Positions 1 to 9,106 are shown, counted from the first letter of the stretch. The stretch: 64,000 bases of DNA from RGIG7213 sp045124505 (GCA_045124505.1 JBGVLZ010000086.1:62001-126000); one strand, 5' to 3'. Translations and numbers: made by a program. Notes: a model not told the origin generated them from the letters alone.

Positions 1-178
1 TGCCGCCTCCGAAATATACCGTATCGCATTTTATCCCTTTGAACGTCTTTATGTGCTTTATGAGCGCTTTTTCGTACAAGTCGGCAAATTCAATGCCGAC
101 ACCCGAATAAAAGTCGCAGTATGCACATCTTTTAGCACAGAACGGAATGTGTATATAAATTCCGACAGGGTTATTCAT
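1..178 (-). CDS. hemW: HemW-type radical SAM protein (3' part missing)
   Basis: Only the N-terminal ~59 codons lie in the window; the gene runs off the left edge. The start ATG is at 178. The residues show the radical-SAM cysteine cluster CAKRCAYCDF (CxxxCxxC) near residue 14 and the YFGGG loop near the window edge. This combination is typical of the HemN/HemW family. HemW proteins bind heme and a 4Fe-4S cluster and were long misnamed coproporphyrinogen oxidase. The start overlaps the lepA stop by 8 bases, so it is probably translationally coupled to lepA. The lepA-hemW order is common in Firmicutes (family knowledge), which supports hemW over other HemN-like proteins. Confidence 0.85.
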   Translation of the reverse strand, partial: MNNPVGIYIHIPFCAKRCAYCDFYSGVGIEFADLYEKALIKHIKTFKGIKCDTVYFGGG

Positions 179-1985
179 CAAGCTTAAGCACAGCCATAAA
201 CGCTTCCTGTGGTACTTCGACAGTACCGAGCGAGCGCATACGCTTTTTACCCTCTTTCTGCTTTTCAAGCAGTTTTTTCTTTCTCGTTATGTCACCGCCG
301 TAACACTTCGCCAAGACGTCCTTACGCATAGCCCTTACCGTTTCACGTGCGATGACCTTTCCGCCGATAGCCGCCTGAACAGGCACTTCAAAGAGCTGTC
401 TTGGGATATTATCCTTCAGCTTTTCAACTATCTTTCTTGCTCTGCCGTACGCCTTATCGGTGTGAACTATAAACGAAAGTGCATCGACAACATCGCCGTT
501 GAGCAGAACGTCAAGCTTTACAAGCTTGCTCGGCTCATATCCGTCAAGCTCATAGTCAAGCGAAGCATAGCCTTTGCTTCTGCTTTTGAGTGCATCGAAA
601 AAGTCGTAGACAATTTCGTTAAGCGGCAGTCTGTAATGAAGCTCAACACGTGTTGAGTCAAGATATTTCATATCATAGAAAATGCCTCGTCTGTCCTGGC
701 AAAGGTCCATAATTCCGCCCACATAATCAACAGGCGTCATGATATTGCCTTTGACCATGGGCTCAAACGGTATATCTATTTCATCAGGCGACGGATAGTT
801 AAGCGGGTTATCGATAAACACCGTTTCGCCCGTGCGCTTCTGAATTTTATAAATAACGCTGGGGGCAGTTGTGATAAGGTCGAGATTAAACTCTCTTTCA
901 AGTCTTTCCTGGATTATCTCCATGTGTAAAAGTCCCAAAAATCCGCAACGGAAGCCGAAGCCGAGGGCGGCTGACGTTTCAGGCTCATACGTCAGCGATG
1001 CATCGTTGAGCTGTAATTTTTCAAGTGCTTCCTTTAAATCCTGATATTTTGCGCCGTCTGCGGGATATATACCGGAATACACCATCGGCATACATTTTTT
1101 AAAGCCTTCAAGCGGTTCTGCAGTGGGATTTTCAGCAAGTGTGACCGTGTCGCCCACACGTGTATCAGAAACATTTTTAATGCTTGCGGTGATATATCCG
1201 ACGTCGCCTGCGCAAAGAACATCGGTCTTACAAAGTCCAAACGGCTCCATTGTTCCTATTTCGACAACGTCAAATTCAGCACCCGTATTCATCATTCTTA
1301 TGCGCTGGCCTGCTTTGAGAGAGCCTTCCATAACACGTATATAAACAACAACTCCTCTGTATGAGTCGTAATACGAGTCAAATATAAGGCATTTAAGCGG
1401 TGCATTTTCATCCCCCACGGGGCACGGGATCGCTTCCACTATTTTTTCAAGCACGGCAGGAATGTTTATTCCCGCTTTTGCTGAAATTGCAGGGGCATCA
1501 TCTGCAGGGATACCTATGATATCCTCAATTTCTCCCCTTACACGTTCAACATTTGCCGCAGGCAGGTCTATCTTATTGATAACGGGAACTATCTCAAGGT
1601 TGTTATCCGAGGCAAGATATGCGTTTGCAAGTGTCTGCGCCTCTATTCCCTGTGTGCTGTCAACGACAAGGAGCGCACCCTCGCAGGCATTCAGCGAGCG
1701 TGACACCTCATAGTTGAAGTCTACATGCCCGGGCGTATCGATAAGGTTAAGCGTATACGTTTCACCGTCAGGAGCATTGTAATTGAGCTTGACGGCACGT
1801 GCCTTTATCGTTATTCCTCTTTCCTTTTCGATATCCATATTATCGAGGAGCTGTTCTGTCATGTCACGGCTTGCTACCGTCTGAGTATGCTCCAATATTC
1901 TGTCGGCAAGTGTTGATTTGCCGTGGTCGATATGCGCTATTATACAAAAATTTCTTATTTTCTTTTGTCTTTCTGATGCGTTCAT
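171..1985 (-). CDS. lepA: Elongation factor 4 (LepA), ribosome back-translocase GTPase
   Basis: Full-length 604-residue translational GTPase. Visible motifs are the P-loop AHIDHGKST near residue 18, DTPGHVDF (G3), NKIDLP (G4), and the EF4-specific C-terminal region with the GGDITRKKKLLEKQKEGKKR stretch followed by a hydrophobic tail. LepA binds the ribosome and remodels stalled or mis-translocated complexes, and also acts in initiation and assembly. The start at 1985 is supported by an AGGAG site 9 bases upstream. Transcription probably comes from the promoter at 2014-2042 and continues into hemW, whose start overlaps the lepA stop. Confidence 0.97.
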   Translation of the reverse strand: MNASERQKKIRNFCIIAHIDHGKSTLADRILEHTQTVASRDMTEQLLDNMDIEKERGITIKARAVKLNYNAPDGETYTLNLIDTPGHVDFNYEVSRSLNACEGALLVVDSTQGIEAQTLANAYLASDNNLEIVPVINKIDLPAANVERVRGEIEDIIGIPADDAPAISAKAGINIPAVLEKIVEAIPCPVGDENAPLKCLIFDSYYDSYRGVVVYIRVMEGSLKAGQRIRMMNTGAEFDVVEIGTMEPFGLCKTDVLCAGDVGYITASIKNVSDTRVGDTVTLAENPTAEPLEGFKKCMPMVYSGIYPADGAKYQDLKEALEKLQLNDASLTYEPETSAALGFGFRCGFLGLLHMEIIQERLEREFNLDLITTAPSVIYKIQKRTGETVFIDNPLNYPSPDEIDIPFEPMVKGNIMTPVDYVGGIMDLCQDRRGIFYDMKYLDSTRVELHYRLPLNEIVYDFFDALKSRSKGYASLDYELDGYEPSKLVKLDVLLNGDVVDALSFIVHTDKAYGRARKIVEKLKDNIPRQLFEVPVQAAIGGKVIARETVRAMRKDVLAKCYGGDITRKKKLLEKQKEGKKRMRSLGTVEVPQEAFMAVLKLDE

Positions 1986-2013
1986 CCGATACTACTCCTA
2001 TTATAATGACACC

Positions 2014-2042
2014 ATTATACTATACATTTTTATACAAATCAA
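2014..2042 (-). promoter_or_regulatory. Promoter of lepA-hemW
   Basis: On the minus strand a TTGATT -35 box (2042-2037) and a perfect TATAAT -10 box (2019-2014) are separated by 17 bases, just upstream of the lepA ribosome site. It diverges from the promoter of the plus-strand lipoprotein gene. Confidence 0.75.
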
Positions 2043-2093
2043 CAGCTTTTTTTATAATTTTAAAGAAAATATTGATAATTCGCATAACTGCAC

Positions 2094-2122
2094 TTGACAG
2101 TAACACTAAAGTTTATTATAAT
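2094..2122 (+). promoter_or_regulatory. Consensus promoter of the first solute-binding lipoprotein
   Basis: Perfect TTGACA (2094-2099), 17-base spacer, perfect TATAAT (2117-2122). It lies 34 bases upstream of the ATG at 2157 and suggests strong constitutive expression. Confidence 0.85.
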
Positions 2123-2156
2123 AATACATGATAAATCATTCAAAAAGGAATAACGC

Positions 2157-3605
2157 ATGAAAAAGTTTTTAGTTTTATTTCTTTGTGTGCTTATGATAGT
2201 TCCAATGTCTTTATTCGGTTGCAATAAAGAAGAAAAGACGACCGATGCCGCAACTGTCGGCCCTGTATCAGGCGTTGCCGATGAAAGGCTTGAGCTTGAT
2301 GTGCCCGACGTCGATTTCGGTGATGATTACACCTTCACAATAATCGGTAAAGGCGGAAGCGGTTGGAATGCTACAGACATGCTTTGTCCGGAGGAAGATT
2401 CCGACGACGTGCTGGAGCACGCAAAATATGCCCGCTACAAAACCATTGAGGATATGTACGGCATAACCATTTCAACACAGCTGAAGGAAGATGTTTTTAC
2501 TGTTGTGAAAAACAGTATTTCGTCAAACGATAAAAGCTTTGATATGGTGTATATGAGCACATATAACACAGCGAGTGCCGCAACGGACGATCTTCTTTAC
2601 AATCTTTACAACGTCGAAATACTCAACCTTGATGCACCGTGGTATGACCAGAACTACAACAACGGTATGTCTATAGGCTCAACACTTTATTCTACTGTCA
2701 ACCATATGCTCATAATCGATATGCACTGCACATGGATAATGACATACAATAAGGCTCTGCTTGTTAAATACGGCCTTGAAGATCCGTATAATATGGTAAA
2801 AAACAACACCTGGACGTTTGACAATTTCATTCCCATGCTCAAAAACATCTCCACAGACAACGGCGACGGTATCTGGGACATCAACGATACATATGCCTTT
2901 GCCGCACATTCAGGCTCAGCAAGAAACTTCTTCTACGGAGCAGGCATGACGGTGTGCGCTAAAGATTCAGCCAATTATCCGGAGTTGGTTATTGACGATA
3001 ATGAAAATATCGTCAAGTTGCAAGAAAAAATTGTGGATCTTCTTCACAACAACAATACCACATTATTCCGCAGAGCAATGCAGGAGCTTGACATATGTAA
3101 GGCCTTCTTTGAGGGAAGGATCCTGTTCCTTGCCGAAATAGCAGGATATCTCGGATATTTCAGAGATATGGAGGACGATTACGGAATAGTTCCTTATCCC
3201 AAATATTCGCCTGAGCAAAAAAGCTATTACACAACAAATGACCCGTGTATCATGGTTATGTCGCTTCCCGCTTTCAATCACACAGATGCTGAGCTTGAGC
3301 GTATCGCCACCATCACGGAAGCACTTTGCTGGGAATCTTATTACACGGTGCGTCCGGCGTATTACGAAGAAGTTCTCGGCGGTAAGAGTACACGTGACGA
3401 GGGTTCATATGAAATGATCGACCTTTGCCGTAACTCACGTATTTACGATTTCGGTCTGTTCAACCCCGATATAAGTCTTCACGATGCTTTTGAATCGCTC
3501 ATAGCAAATTCAAGCACGAATTACACCTCTACGGTCAAACGCCGTATAAAGGGCGCTACTGCTGAGCTTCAGGAAATAATTGAGCGTTACGAAGCAGAAG
3601 AATAA
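2157..3605 (+). CDS. Extracellular solute-binding lipoprotein, copy 1
   Basis: 482 residues. A type II signal peptide ends in the lipobox LFGC (Cys22), so the mature protein should be a lipid-anchored surface binding protein. The body resembles ABC-transporter solute-binding proteins of the large family 1 (sugar/oligosaccharide binders): a conserved ~460-residue fold with aromatic-rich segments such as SPWYDQ-like, YAFAAH and CWESYYTVRPAYYE. The ligand cannot be told from sequence. No permease or ATPase gene is adjacent, so it is an orphan binding protein. It is closely paralogous to the next gene, sharing DNA-identical stretches such as the region coding for TRDEGSYEM. The start is supported by AAAGGA 7 bases upstream. 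Family membership is inferred from pattern, not from a search. Confidence 0.8.
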   Translation: MKKFLVLFLCVLMIVPMSLFGCNKEEKTTDAATVGPVSGVADERLELDVPDVDFGDDYTFTIIGKGGSGWNATDMLCPEEDSDDVLEHAKYARYKTIEDMYGITISTQLKEDVFTVVKNSISSNDKSFDMVYMSTYNTASAATDDLLYNLYNVEILNLDAPWYDQNYNNGMSIGSTLYSTVNHMLIIDMHCTWIMTYNKALLVKYGLEDPYNMVKNNTWTFDNFIPMLKNISTDNGDGIWDINDTYAFAAHSGSARNFFYGAGMTVCAKDSANYPELVIDDNENIVKLQEKIVDLLHNNNTTLFRRAMQELDICKAFFEGRILFLAEIAGYLGYFRDMEDDYGIVPYPKYSPEQKSYYTTNDPCIMVMSLPAFNHTDAELERIATITEALCWESYYTVRPAYYEEVLGGKSTRDEGSYEMIDLCRNSRIYDFGLFNPDISLHDAFESLIANSSTNYTSTVKRRIKGATAELQEIIERYEAEE

Positions 3606-3689
3606 AAACAGCCGTTTACAATTTGTAAACCGCTGAAAAAAATTTGTTAGATCGGATTACAATGTCCTTTCTATATTTTGACGCTGTAA

Positions 3690-3733
3690 ACAGTCCCCTG
3701 CCGAAACGGTCAGGGGCTGTTTGCATTTTTTAT
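3690..3733 (+). terminator. Intrinsic terminator between the two lipoprotein genes
   Basis: Stem ACAG(T)CCCCTG (3690-3700) pairs with CAGGGGCTGT (3711-3720), with one bulged base, followed by a T-rich tail. It separates the paralogues into single-gene transcripts. Confidence 0.7.
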
Positions 3734-3762
3734 TTATATTTATATTGTTCAAATTATTATAC

Positions 3763-3791
3763 TTGACAAAATTTGCTCTTGCAGTTATAAT
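3763..3791 (+). promoter_or_regulatory. Consensus promoter of the second solute-binding lipoprotein
   Basis: Perfect TTGACA (3763-3768), 17-base spacer, perfect TATAAT (3786-3791). The layout is the same as at 2094-2122, so the promoter was probably duplicated together with the gene. Confidence 0.87.
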
Positions 3792-3826
3792 GTAAGATAA
3801 CAAAATATATTGAAAGGAACTCAGAA

Positions 3827-5281
3827 ATGAAAAAACTTTTATGTTTGGTACTTTCACTTCTCATGATAGTACCCGTATCTCTGATCGGATGCGGTTCTGA
3901 AGGTGAGGACACAACAGTTCCCACAATTACCGCCGCTGTTCAGGAAGAACGTTTGCCCCTCGAAGTTCCCGAAGTCGTAATTCCCGAAGACAAGGTCTTC
4001 AGAATTGTCGGTCAGGGTGACGGTGACGGATGGAAAGCAGACGACATTTTGTGTCCGGAAGAAGACTCTGATGACGTTCTTGAAAGTGCAAAATATACAC
4101 GTTACAAGAATGTTGAAGAAATGCTCGGTATCACGATCGATGTTTATCTCAACACAACCATCTACAACACAGTACAGGCAAGTGTACAGTCAAATGACAA
4201 GAGCTTTGACCTTGTATTTATGACTGTAGACAACGCTTCCAACGCCGCAGTAAGCGATCTGCTTTACAATATCAACGATATTGATGCGATCAAGACAGAC
4301 AGCCCGTGGTATGACCAGGGTTATGTTGAAGGTCTTTCCGTTGGCGACGATATCTACTCCTTGGTAACAAGTGTAGGTATATACGATACGTACATCATGT
4401 ACATTCTTATGTACAACAAGAGACTTATCAGCGACTACGGCCTTAAAGATCCTTACGAAATGGTAAAGGCAAACGAATGGACATACGATAACTTCGTAGC
4501 TATGCTTGAAGGTATTTCCACAGACAACGGCGACAGCATCTGGAATGCAGACGATACATACGCTTTCGCTGCTCACCCCGGCTCTGCAGGTAACTTCTTC
4601 TACGCAGCAGGCCTTAAGATATGTGAAAAAGACGAAGAAAACTTCCCCGTACTCGCCGTTAAGGACAACGACAAGGCGGTTAAGGTTCAGGAAAAGCTTC
4701 TGAAGCTTCTCTTTGAAGAAAACACAACAATGTATGCAGGCGTTGCAAACTTTGCTCCTGCTGACTGCATCAACGCATTTATGACAGGACGCTTGCTCTT
4801 CATGGGCGAGATCGTCGGCTATCTCTGCACAACATTCCGTGAAATGGAAGACGACTTCGGTGTTGTTCCTTATCCTAAGTACAATGCCGACCAGAAGAGA
4901 TACTACACAACAAACGACACAGTTATCAACGTAATGTGCGTTCCGAAGTTCATCTACACAGAAGAAGAGCTCGAAGTTCTCGGTACTATCACAGAAACTA
5001 TCTGCTGGGAATCCTACTATACAGTACGTCCTGCATTCTATGAAGACGTTCTCGGCGGTAAGGGTACACGTGACGAGGGTTCATACGAAATGCTCGACCT
5101 TTGCCGTGAATCCCGTGTTTACGACTTCGGTCTGTTCAACAGATCCATCGATCTTTCAAACCTTTACAGAGACCTTATCTCAAGCAAGACTGCAAAATAC
5201 AGCTCCACAGTTAACAGAAAAATTAAGGGCAGCCAGTCTGAGATCGATAAGATCATCGCAAGCTACACAGATAATACCTAA
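3827..5281 (+). CDS. Extracellular solute-binding lipoprotein, copy 2
   Basis: 484 residues with the lipobox LIGC (Cys22). Same family and architecture as the upstream protein. Shared blocks include LCPEEDSDDVLE, STDNGD-IW, YAFAAH-GSA-NFFY and TRDEGSYEM-DLCR. Codon choice is visibly more biased to C-ending codons (ttc, aac, tac, atc) than in copy 1, which suggests this copy is the highly expressed one. It may supply several core permeases encoded elsewhere, but that is inference. Start supported by GAAAGGA upstream of 3827. No transporter genes are nearby, and the 3' side opens into a repeat island. Confidence 0.8.
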   Translation: MKKLLCLVLSLLMIVPVSLIGCGSEGEDTTVPTITAAVQEERLPLEVPEVVIPEDKVFRIVGQGDGDGWKADDILCPEEDSDDVLESAKYTRYKNVEEMLGITIDVYLNTTIYNTVQASVQSNDKSFDLVFMTVDNASNAAVSDLLYNINDIDAIKTDSPWYDQGYVEGLSVGDDIYSLVTSVGIYDTYIMYILMYNKRLISDYGLKDPYEMVKANEWTYDNFVAMLEGISTDNGDSIWNADDTYAFAAHPGSAGNFFYAAGLKICEKDEENFPVLAVKDNDKAVKVQEKLLKLLFEENTTMYAGVANFAPADCINAFMTGRLLFMGEIVGYLCTTFREMEDDFGVVPYPKYNADQKRYYTTNDTVINVMCVPKFIYTEEELEVLGTITETICWESYYTVRPAFYEDVLGGKGTRDEGSYEMLDLCRESRVYDFGLFNRSIDLSNLYRDLISSKTAKYSSTVNRKIKGSQSEIDKIIASYTDNT

Positions 5282-5293
5282 ATAAAAATTATT

Positions 5294-5480
5294 GGGGTGG
5301 CTCATTTATGGAAATAACTTCCAAAATGAGTCGCCCCATGTACTTTTTGAATATTTATTCTGTAGGGGGGTGCAAGCAGTTCGTATGCGAACTGCGCACT
5401 CCCGCTTTTAGTATATTTATACATTTTGAAGCGGACGACCAATGGTCGCCCCTACAAATGTAATATATATTTTACTTAGA
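5294..5480. repeat. Direct repeat, copy 1 (with extra hairpin)
   Basis: Begins with an imperfect long hairpin (TGGGGTGGCTCATTT paired to AAATGAGTCGCCCCA), which may also end the upstream gene. A GTAGGGGGG tract, a CCCGCTTTTAGTAT block and the palindromic block GCGGACGACCAATGGTCGCC-CCTACA (5431-5455) follow. It matches 5788-5955 almost base for base. The difference is that this copy carries an additional ~24-base insert with the hairpin GCAGTTCG/CGAACTGC near 5376-5395. No reading frame is conserved between the copies. Confidence 0.8.
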
Positions 5481-5582
5481 TGAGCCAACCACATTTTTTA
5501 TTTACTTTTTTGCGTGGCCGTACCTGTTTTATTTGATCATGCATGGCACATCTTTGCTGTTCGTGACCTGTTTTGTTTATTT

Positions 5583-5707
5583 TTCGGGGGGCGCCACGTT
5601 TCGCAGAATGCGAAACTGACGATGCGCACAGCTTTAATAAATTGAAAAATAAGGGCTTTTATGCGCATCGTTAAATTCACGGTAACGTGAATTGTGGCGC
5701 CCCCGAA
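5583..5707. other. Palindromic four-way-junction element
   Basis: Four helices close on each other without mismatches except one bulged G. P1: 5583-5597 with 5694-5707. P2: 5598-5605 with 5609-5616 (8 bp, GAA loop). P3: 5620-5628 with 5662-5670 (9 bp, 33-base loop). P4: 5674-5681 with 5686-5693 (8 bp, GTAA loop, a GNRA-type tetraloop if RNA). P1 abuts both P2 and P4 with no unpaired base, and TGA and TTA link P2-P3 and P3-P4. This could be a structured RNA or a cruciform-type mobile or recombination element. It lies between two direct repeats. No coding potential is credible here. Confidence 0.7.
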
Positions 5708-5787
5708 GCACGTGCCCGTTTTGCAAAACATCATCACCGGCAATAAACTCATCCTACCAATTCAGGTGATTTTTCAAAGAAAACAAA

Positions 5788-5955
5788 GGGGCCGACTCAT
5801 TTAAGATAACTCCCAAAATGAGACGCCCCATGTGTTTTTTTTGAATATTTATCCTGTAGGGGGGGGTGACACTCCCGCTTTTAGTATGTTTATACATTTC
5901 GAGGCGGACGACCAATGGTCGCCCCTACAATTTGACCTATATTTTCCTTAAATGA
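5788..5955. repeat. Direct repeat, copy 2
   Basis: Same order of blocks as 5294-5480: GGGG-CGACTCATTT hairpin, TTGAATATTTAT, CTGTAGGGGGGG, CTCCCGCTTTTAGTAT, then the GCGGACGACCAATGGTCGCC palindrome and CCTACA. It lacks the internal GCAGTTCG hairpin of copy 1. The region 5481-5787 between the copies holds only the four-way-junction element and A/T-rich sequence. Confidence 0.8.
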
Positions 5956-5981
5956 ACCGATCCGTTTTATTATGGATTTGA

Positions 5982-6389
5982 TCAGCAATATTTCTTCATT
6001 GCTTCTGTAAGGTTTTCAACGGGCATTGAAGCTGTGATGATAACGTCAACCTTTGTGCGGTCGGAGAACGCTTCGCATTCCTTGAGGAAATATTCGAAGG
6101 AAGCGAGATCATCCTTACAGATCTTGAGTGCGGAATCTATGAAAATGTGTGTGATATCATAGTTACTTGCGTATATACCCGAAACAAATCCGAACAGTGA
6201 CTGACCGTCACAGATCATATATTCGCTTGTGTCTATAAGGCGGATCTGGTGCTTTATATCATGTATAAGCTTTGTTCCCTGTTCAAGGCATACTACTGAG
6301 CCGTGAGAGTCAATAAGCGCCTTATTGGTAAGCTCGATAAGCTGTTTTGTTTTACCTGTACCTTTTACGCCTGCAATTAATTTTAACAT
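5982..6389 (-). CDS. Small P-loop NTPase-like protein of unknown role
   Basis: 135 residues from the ATG at 6389. That start is preferred over the in-frame ATG at 6398 because the AGGAGG site sits 9 bases before 6389 but directly abuts 6398. A Walker A motif GVKGTGKT lies near residue 7. A hydrophobic strand ending in Asp (THIFIDSAL) at mid-protein may be a Walker B equivalent, and a VDVIITASM strand follows. It is too short for a kinase or helicase of a known class. Similar small proteins are sometimes labelled PilT-like, without real support. Cytoplasmic; no operon partner. Confidence 0.6.
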   Translation of the reverse strand: MLKLIAGVKGTGKTKQLIELTNKALIDSHGSVVCLEQGTKLIHDIKHQIRLIDTSEYMICDGQSLFGFVSGIYASNYDITHIFIDSALKICKDDLASFEYFLKECEAFSDRTKVDVIITASMPVENLTEAMKKYC

Positions 6390-6532
6390 AATGAACATCC
6401 TCCTGAATTATAGATATTTACCCTGACTATACTATACTATATTTTTCCGATTTTTTCAAGGGTTTTTATAAAAATTTATAACTTTTTTTGTGCAACTAAA
6501 TTGTTTTTTATTCAAATTGCCTATAAAAACGA

Positions 6533-7873
6533 TTATTTACTGAGTCTTTCAAGAAGATCTGCCTGCATTTCTTCATATCCGGGCTTGCCTAAAAGTGCAA
6601 ACATATTCTTTTTGTATGCTTCAACACCGGGCTGATCGAAGGGATTTACACCGAGAAGATATCCCGAAACACCGCATGCGTATTCAAAGAAGTATACAAG
6701 ATAACCGTAGTTATACTCATCTCTTGCATCGATCTCGATCATCATATTCGGTACACCGCCGTCAACGTGTGCAAGCACAGTGCCCGATTCTGCCATGCTG
6801 TTTACATAGTAAAGCGACTTTGAAGCCAAGAAGTTAAGACCGTCAATATTTGCAGGATCATAGGGAACTTCAATTCCGTCACGTGAAGATGCAAATGTTA
6901 CAACCGTTTCAAACAGATTTCTCATACCCATCTGGATATACTGACCGAGTGAGTGAAGGTCTGTTGAGAATATAACGGACGCAGGGAAAATGCCCTTTCC
7001 GTCCTTGCCCTCGCTTTCACCGTAGAGCTGTTTCCACCATTCGCACATCATTGCAAATGAAGGCTCATAAGCTGCAAGAATTTCTGTTGTCTTACCCTTT
7101 CTGTAAAGGATATTTCTGTATGCCGCATATGCAAGTGCGGGGTTTTCCTCTACAGGTGCATTCTTCATAAGCTCACGTGCGTCTTCAGCGCCCTTCATCA
7201 TAGCATCTATATCAGCACCGCTTACAGCAATAGGAAGAAGACCTACAGCCGTCAAAACAGAGTATCTTCCGCCGATATCATCGGGAACCACAAATGTTTC
7301 GTATCCCTTTTCATCAGCAAATGCCTTAAGCGTACCGCGGCATTTATCTGTTGTTATAAATATTCTTTCCTTTGCACCTTCCTCGCCGTACTTCTTTTCA
7401 ATAAGCTCTCTGAAAAGGCGGAAAGCTATAGCAGGCTCCGTTGTTGTACCCGACTTACTGATGACATTGATGCAAACATCACGGTCACGGCATATTTCAA
7501 GAAGCTCAGCCGTTGCGGATGCGCTTATTGTGTTACCTGCAAAATATATATCGGGTGTGTCCTTTTTCATATTGTTATAAAGGGGGCTTTTTACAAATTC
7601 AATTGCCGCACGTGCGCCGAGGTATGAACCGCCTATACCGATAACAACAAAAACGTCACAGCTTTTCTTTATCTTTTCAGCCGCCGCTTTGATGCGTGCG
7701 TATTCTTCCTTATCATAATTTACGGGATGATCCACCCAGCCTGTGAAATCACTTCCTGCGCCTGTACCGTTTTTAAGCGTATCAGCCGCCGCATAAAGTG
7801 CGGGGGATATTGAAGCAAGCTCATGCTCGCCAACAAAGCCGTTCAAATGTTTTGTTTTAAGTTTAACTGCCAT
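6533..7873 (-). CDS. pgi: Glucose-6-phosphate isomerase
   Basis: 446 residues, the short form typical of Firmicutes. It interconverts glucose-6-phosphate and fructose-6-phosphate in glycolysis. Motifs: VIGIGGSYLGA (sugar-phosphate binding), SKSGTTTEPA near residue 140, FSTDLHSLGQYIQ and GVNPFDQPGVEAYK near the C-terminus, the last being the PGI signature region. It lies 23 bases after the D,D-carboxypeptidase gene on the same strand, with its own GAAAGGA ribosome site, so the two may share a transcript. The region 6399-6532 between it and the downstream P-loop gene is A/T-rich with no clear terminator. Confidence 0.97.
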   Translation of the reverse strand: MAVKLKTKHLNGFVGEHELASISPALYAAADTLKNGTGAGSDFTGWVDHPVNYDKEEYARIKAAAEKIKKSCDVFVVIGIGGSYLGARAAIEFVKSPLYNNMKKDTPDIYFAGNTISASATAELLEICRDRDVCINVISKSGTTTEPAIAFRLFRELIEKKYGEEGAKERIFITTDKCRGTLKAFADEKGYETFVVPDDIGGRYSVLTAVGLLPIAVSGADIDAMMKGAEDARELMKNAPVEENPALAYAAYRNILYRKGKTTEILAAYEPSFAMMCEWWKQLYGESEGKDGKGIFPASVIFSTDLHSLGQYIQMGMRNLFETVVTFASSRDGIEVPYDPANIDGLNFLASKSLYYVNSMAESGTVLAHVDGGVPNMMIEIDARDEYNYGYLVYFFEYACGVSGYLLGVNPFDQPGVEAYKKNMFALLGKPGYEEMQADLLERLSK

Positions 7874-7896
7874 CTTTTTTATTTTCCTTTCATTAT

Positions 7897-9045
7897 TTAA
7901 CAGGATAAGAAGGACTTTATCATATATGTAAGCATTTGAAAAAATCCTATTCTCGGTGTATCGCAGTCAGCGATAATATCGCTTTGACCTATGATCTCAC
8001 CGTTCAATATATATTTAACGCTTCCTATCGTATCTCCCGCCTTTACAGGTGCTGTAAGATATTCCGGAACGTCAATTTCATATGTTACTTTTTTTGTATC
8101 CGATTTATCAAGCAAGGCTGAAAAGCCCGAATGTGAAACGGAAACATCATCTGCCGCCGCACCCTTGACGGCGATCGGCGGAAGTGTTGCAGGTGAATAA
8201 TTCACCGTGCCGTAGTTTGCAAATCCGAAGTCAAGCAAAAGCTTTGCACATTCATTTCTCGCACTGCTTGTAGACGATGCCATAACAACACAGATAAGCT
8301 GCATACCGTCACGCTTTGCCGCGGCTGATATACAAAATTTAGCCTTTGAGGTAGATCCCGTTTTAAGGCCGTTCGCCCCATCGTAAAATCTTATCAGCTT
8401 ATTTGTGTTTGTAAGCCCGAACTGACCGTTTCTTATTGTATCCATCCATATGGTCGTATAATCAAAAATGATCGGGTGTTTTAAAAGCTCACGTGACATT
8501 GTTGCAATATCACGCGCACTCGTTAAATGCCTCACCGCCGTATCATCAAGCCCTGTCGGATTTTCAAAATACGTATTTGTCATCCCAAGCTGCTCTGCAC
8601 GTTCATTCATCCTTGAAACAAACGCTGATTCACTGCCTGCTATAAATTCCGCCATGGCAACCGCACAGTCGTTTGCCGATGCCACGGTTATCGATTTCAG
8701 CATTTCATCGACCGTCATTTTTTCGCCGACCTTCAAAAAAACCTGCGAGCCGCCCATAGATGCGGCATTTTCGCTTACAGGCACTTCATCGGTAAGCTTT
8801 ATATCTTCCCTTGCAAGTGCTTCGCATATAAGAAGAAGCGTCATTATTTTTGTGACCGATGCGGGAGGAAGTGCTGTATCCGCATTATCCTCATAAAGCA
8901 CCTTGCCTGTTTGCGCCTCTATCAATATAACGCTTTTTGCATCGTACTGCCCCGAAAACTCCGCACATACAGCATGTAACGGAGCAGCAAGCGCAAGTAC
9001 AACACACAACATCAAACACAAAAAAGATCTTTTAATATTTATCAT
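7897..9045 (-). CDS. Serine-type D-Ala-D-Ala carboxypeptidase (penicillin-binding protein, S11)
   Basis: 382 residues. N-terminal signal peptide (about residues 5-28, ending near AVCA). The three penicillin-binding motifs are present: SVTK with catalytic Ser63 and Lys66, SAN near residue 120, and KTG in GLKTGST. This is the DacF/DacA-type peptidase S11, which trims the terminal D-Ala from peptidoglycan stem peptides outside the membrane. The C-terminal beta domain is followed by a hydrophobic/amphipathic tail (FFQMLTYMIKSFL) that likely anchors it to the membrane. Start supported by an AGGGGG-like site. A sporulation role, as for DacF, is possible but not shown. Confidence 0.92.
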   Translation of the reverse strand: MINIKRSFLCLMLCVVLALAAPLHAVCAEFSGQYDAKSVILIEAQTGKVLYEDNADTALPPASVTKIMTLLLICEALAREDIKLTDEVPVSENAASMGGSQVFLKVGEKMTVDEMLKSITVASANDCAVAMAEFIAGSESAFVSRMNERAEQLGMTNTYFENPTGLDDTAVRHLTSARDIATMSRELLKHPIIFDYTTIWMDTIRNGQFGLTNTNKLIRFYDGANGLKTGSTSKAKFCISAAAKRDGMQLICVVMASSTSSARNECAKLLLDFGFANYGTVNYSPATLPPIAVKGAAADDVSVSHSGFSALLDKSDTKKVTYEIDVPEYLTAPVKAGDTIGSVKYILNGEIIGQSDIIADCDTPRIGFFQMLTYMIKSFLSC

Positions 9046-9106
9046 TTCCGGCCCCCTGCAATTATTGTACTATAATTTTATGCAGGAGTTTTCGGTTTTA
9101 GTATCA

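Noticed and set aside
3614..3632. Inverted repeat GTTTACAA/TTGTAAAC after the first lipoprotein gene
   Set aside because: No T-run follows on the plus strand, and the stem is A/T-rich. The better terminator is at 3690.
4190..4576. 128-codon frame antisense to the second lipoprotein gene
   Set aside because: Long antisense frame caused by strong codon bias of the real gene; no ribosome site.
5537..5752. 71-codon minus-strand reading frame across the four-way junction
   Set aside because: It only reflects palindromic DNA, has no ribosome site and no protein-like composition.
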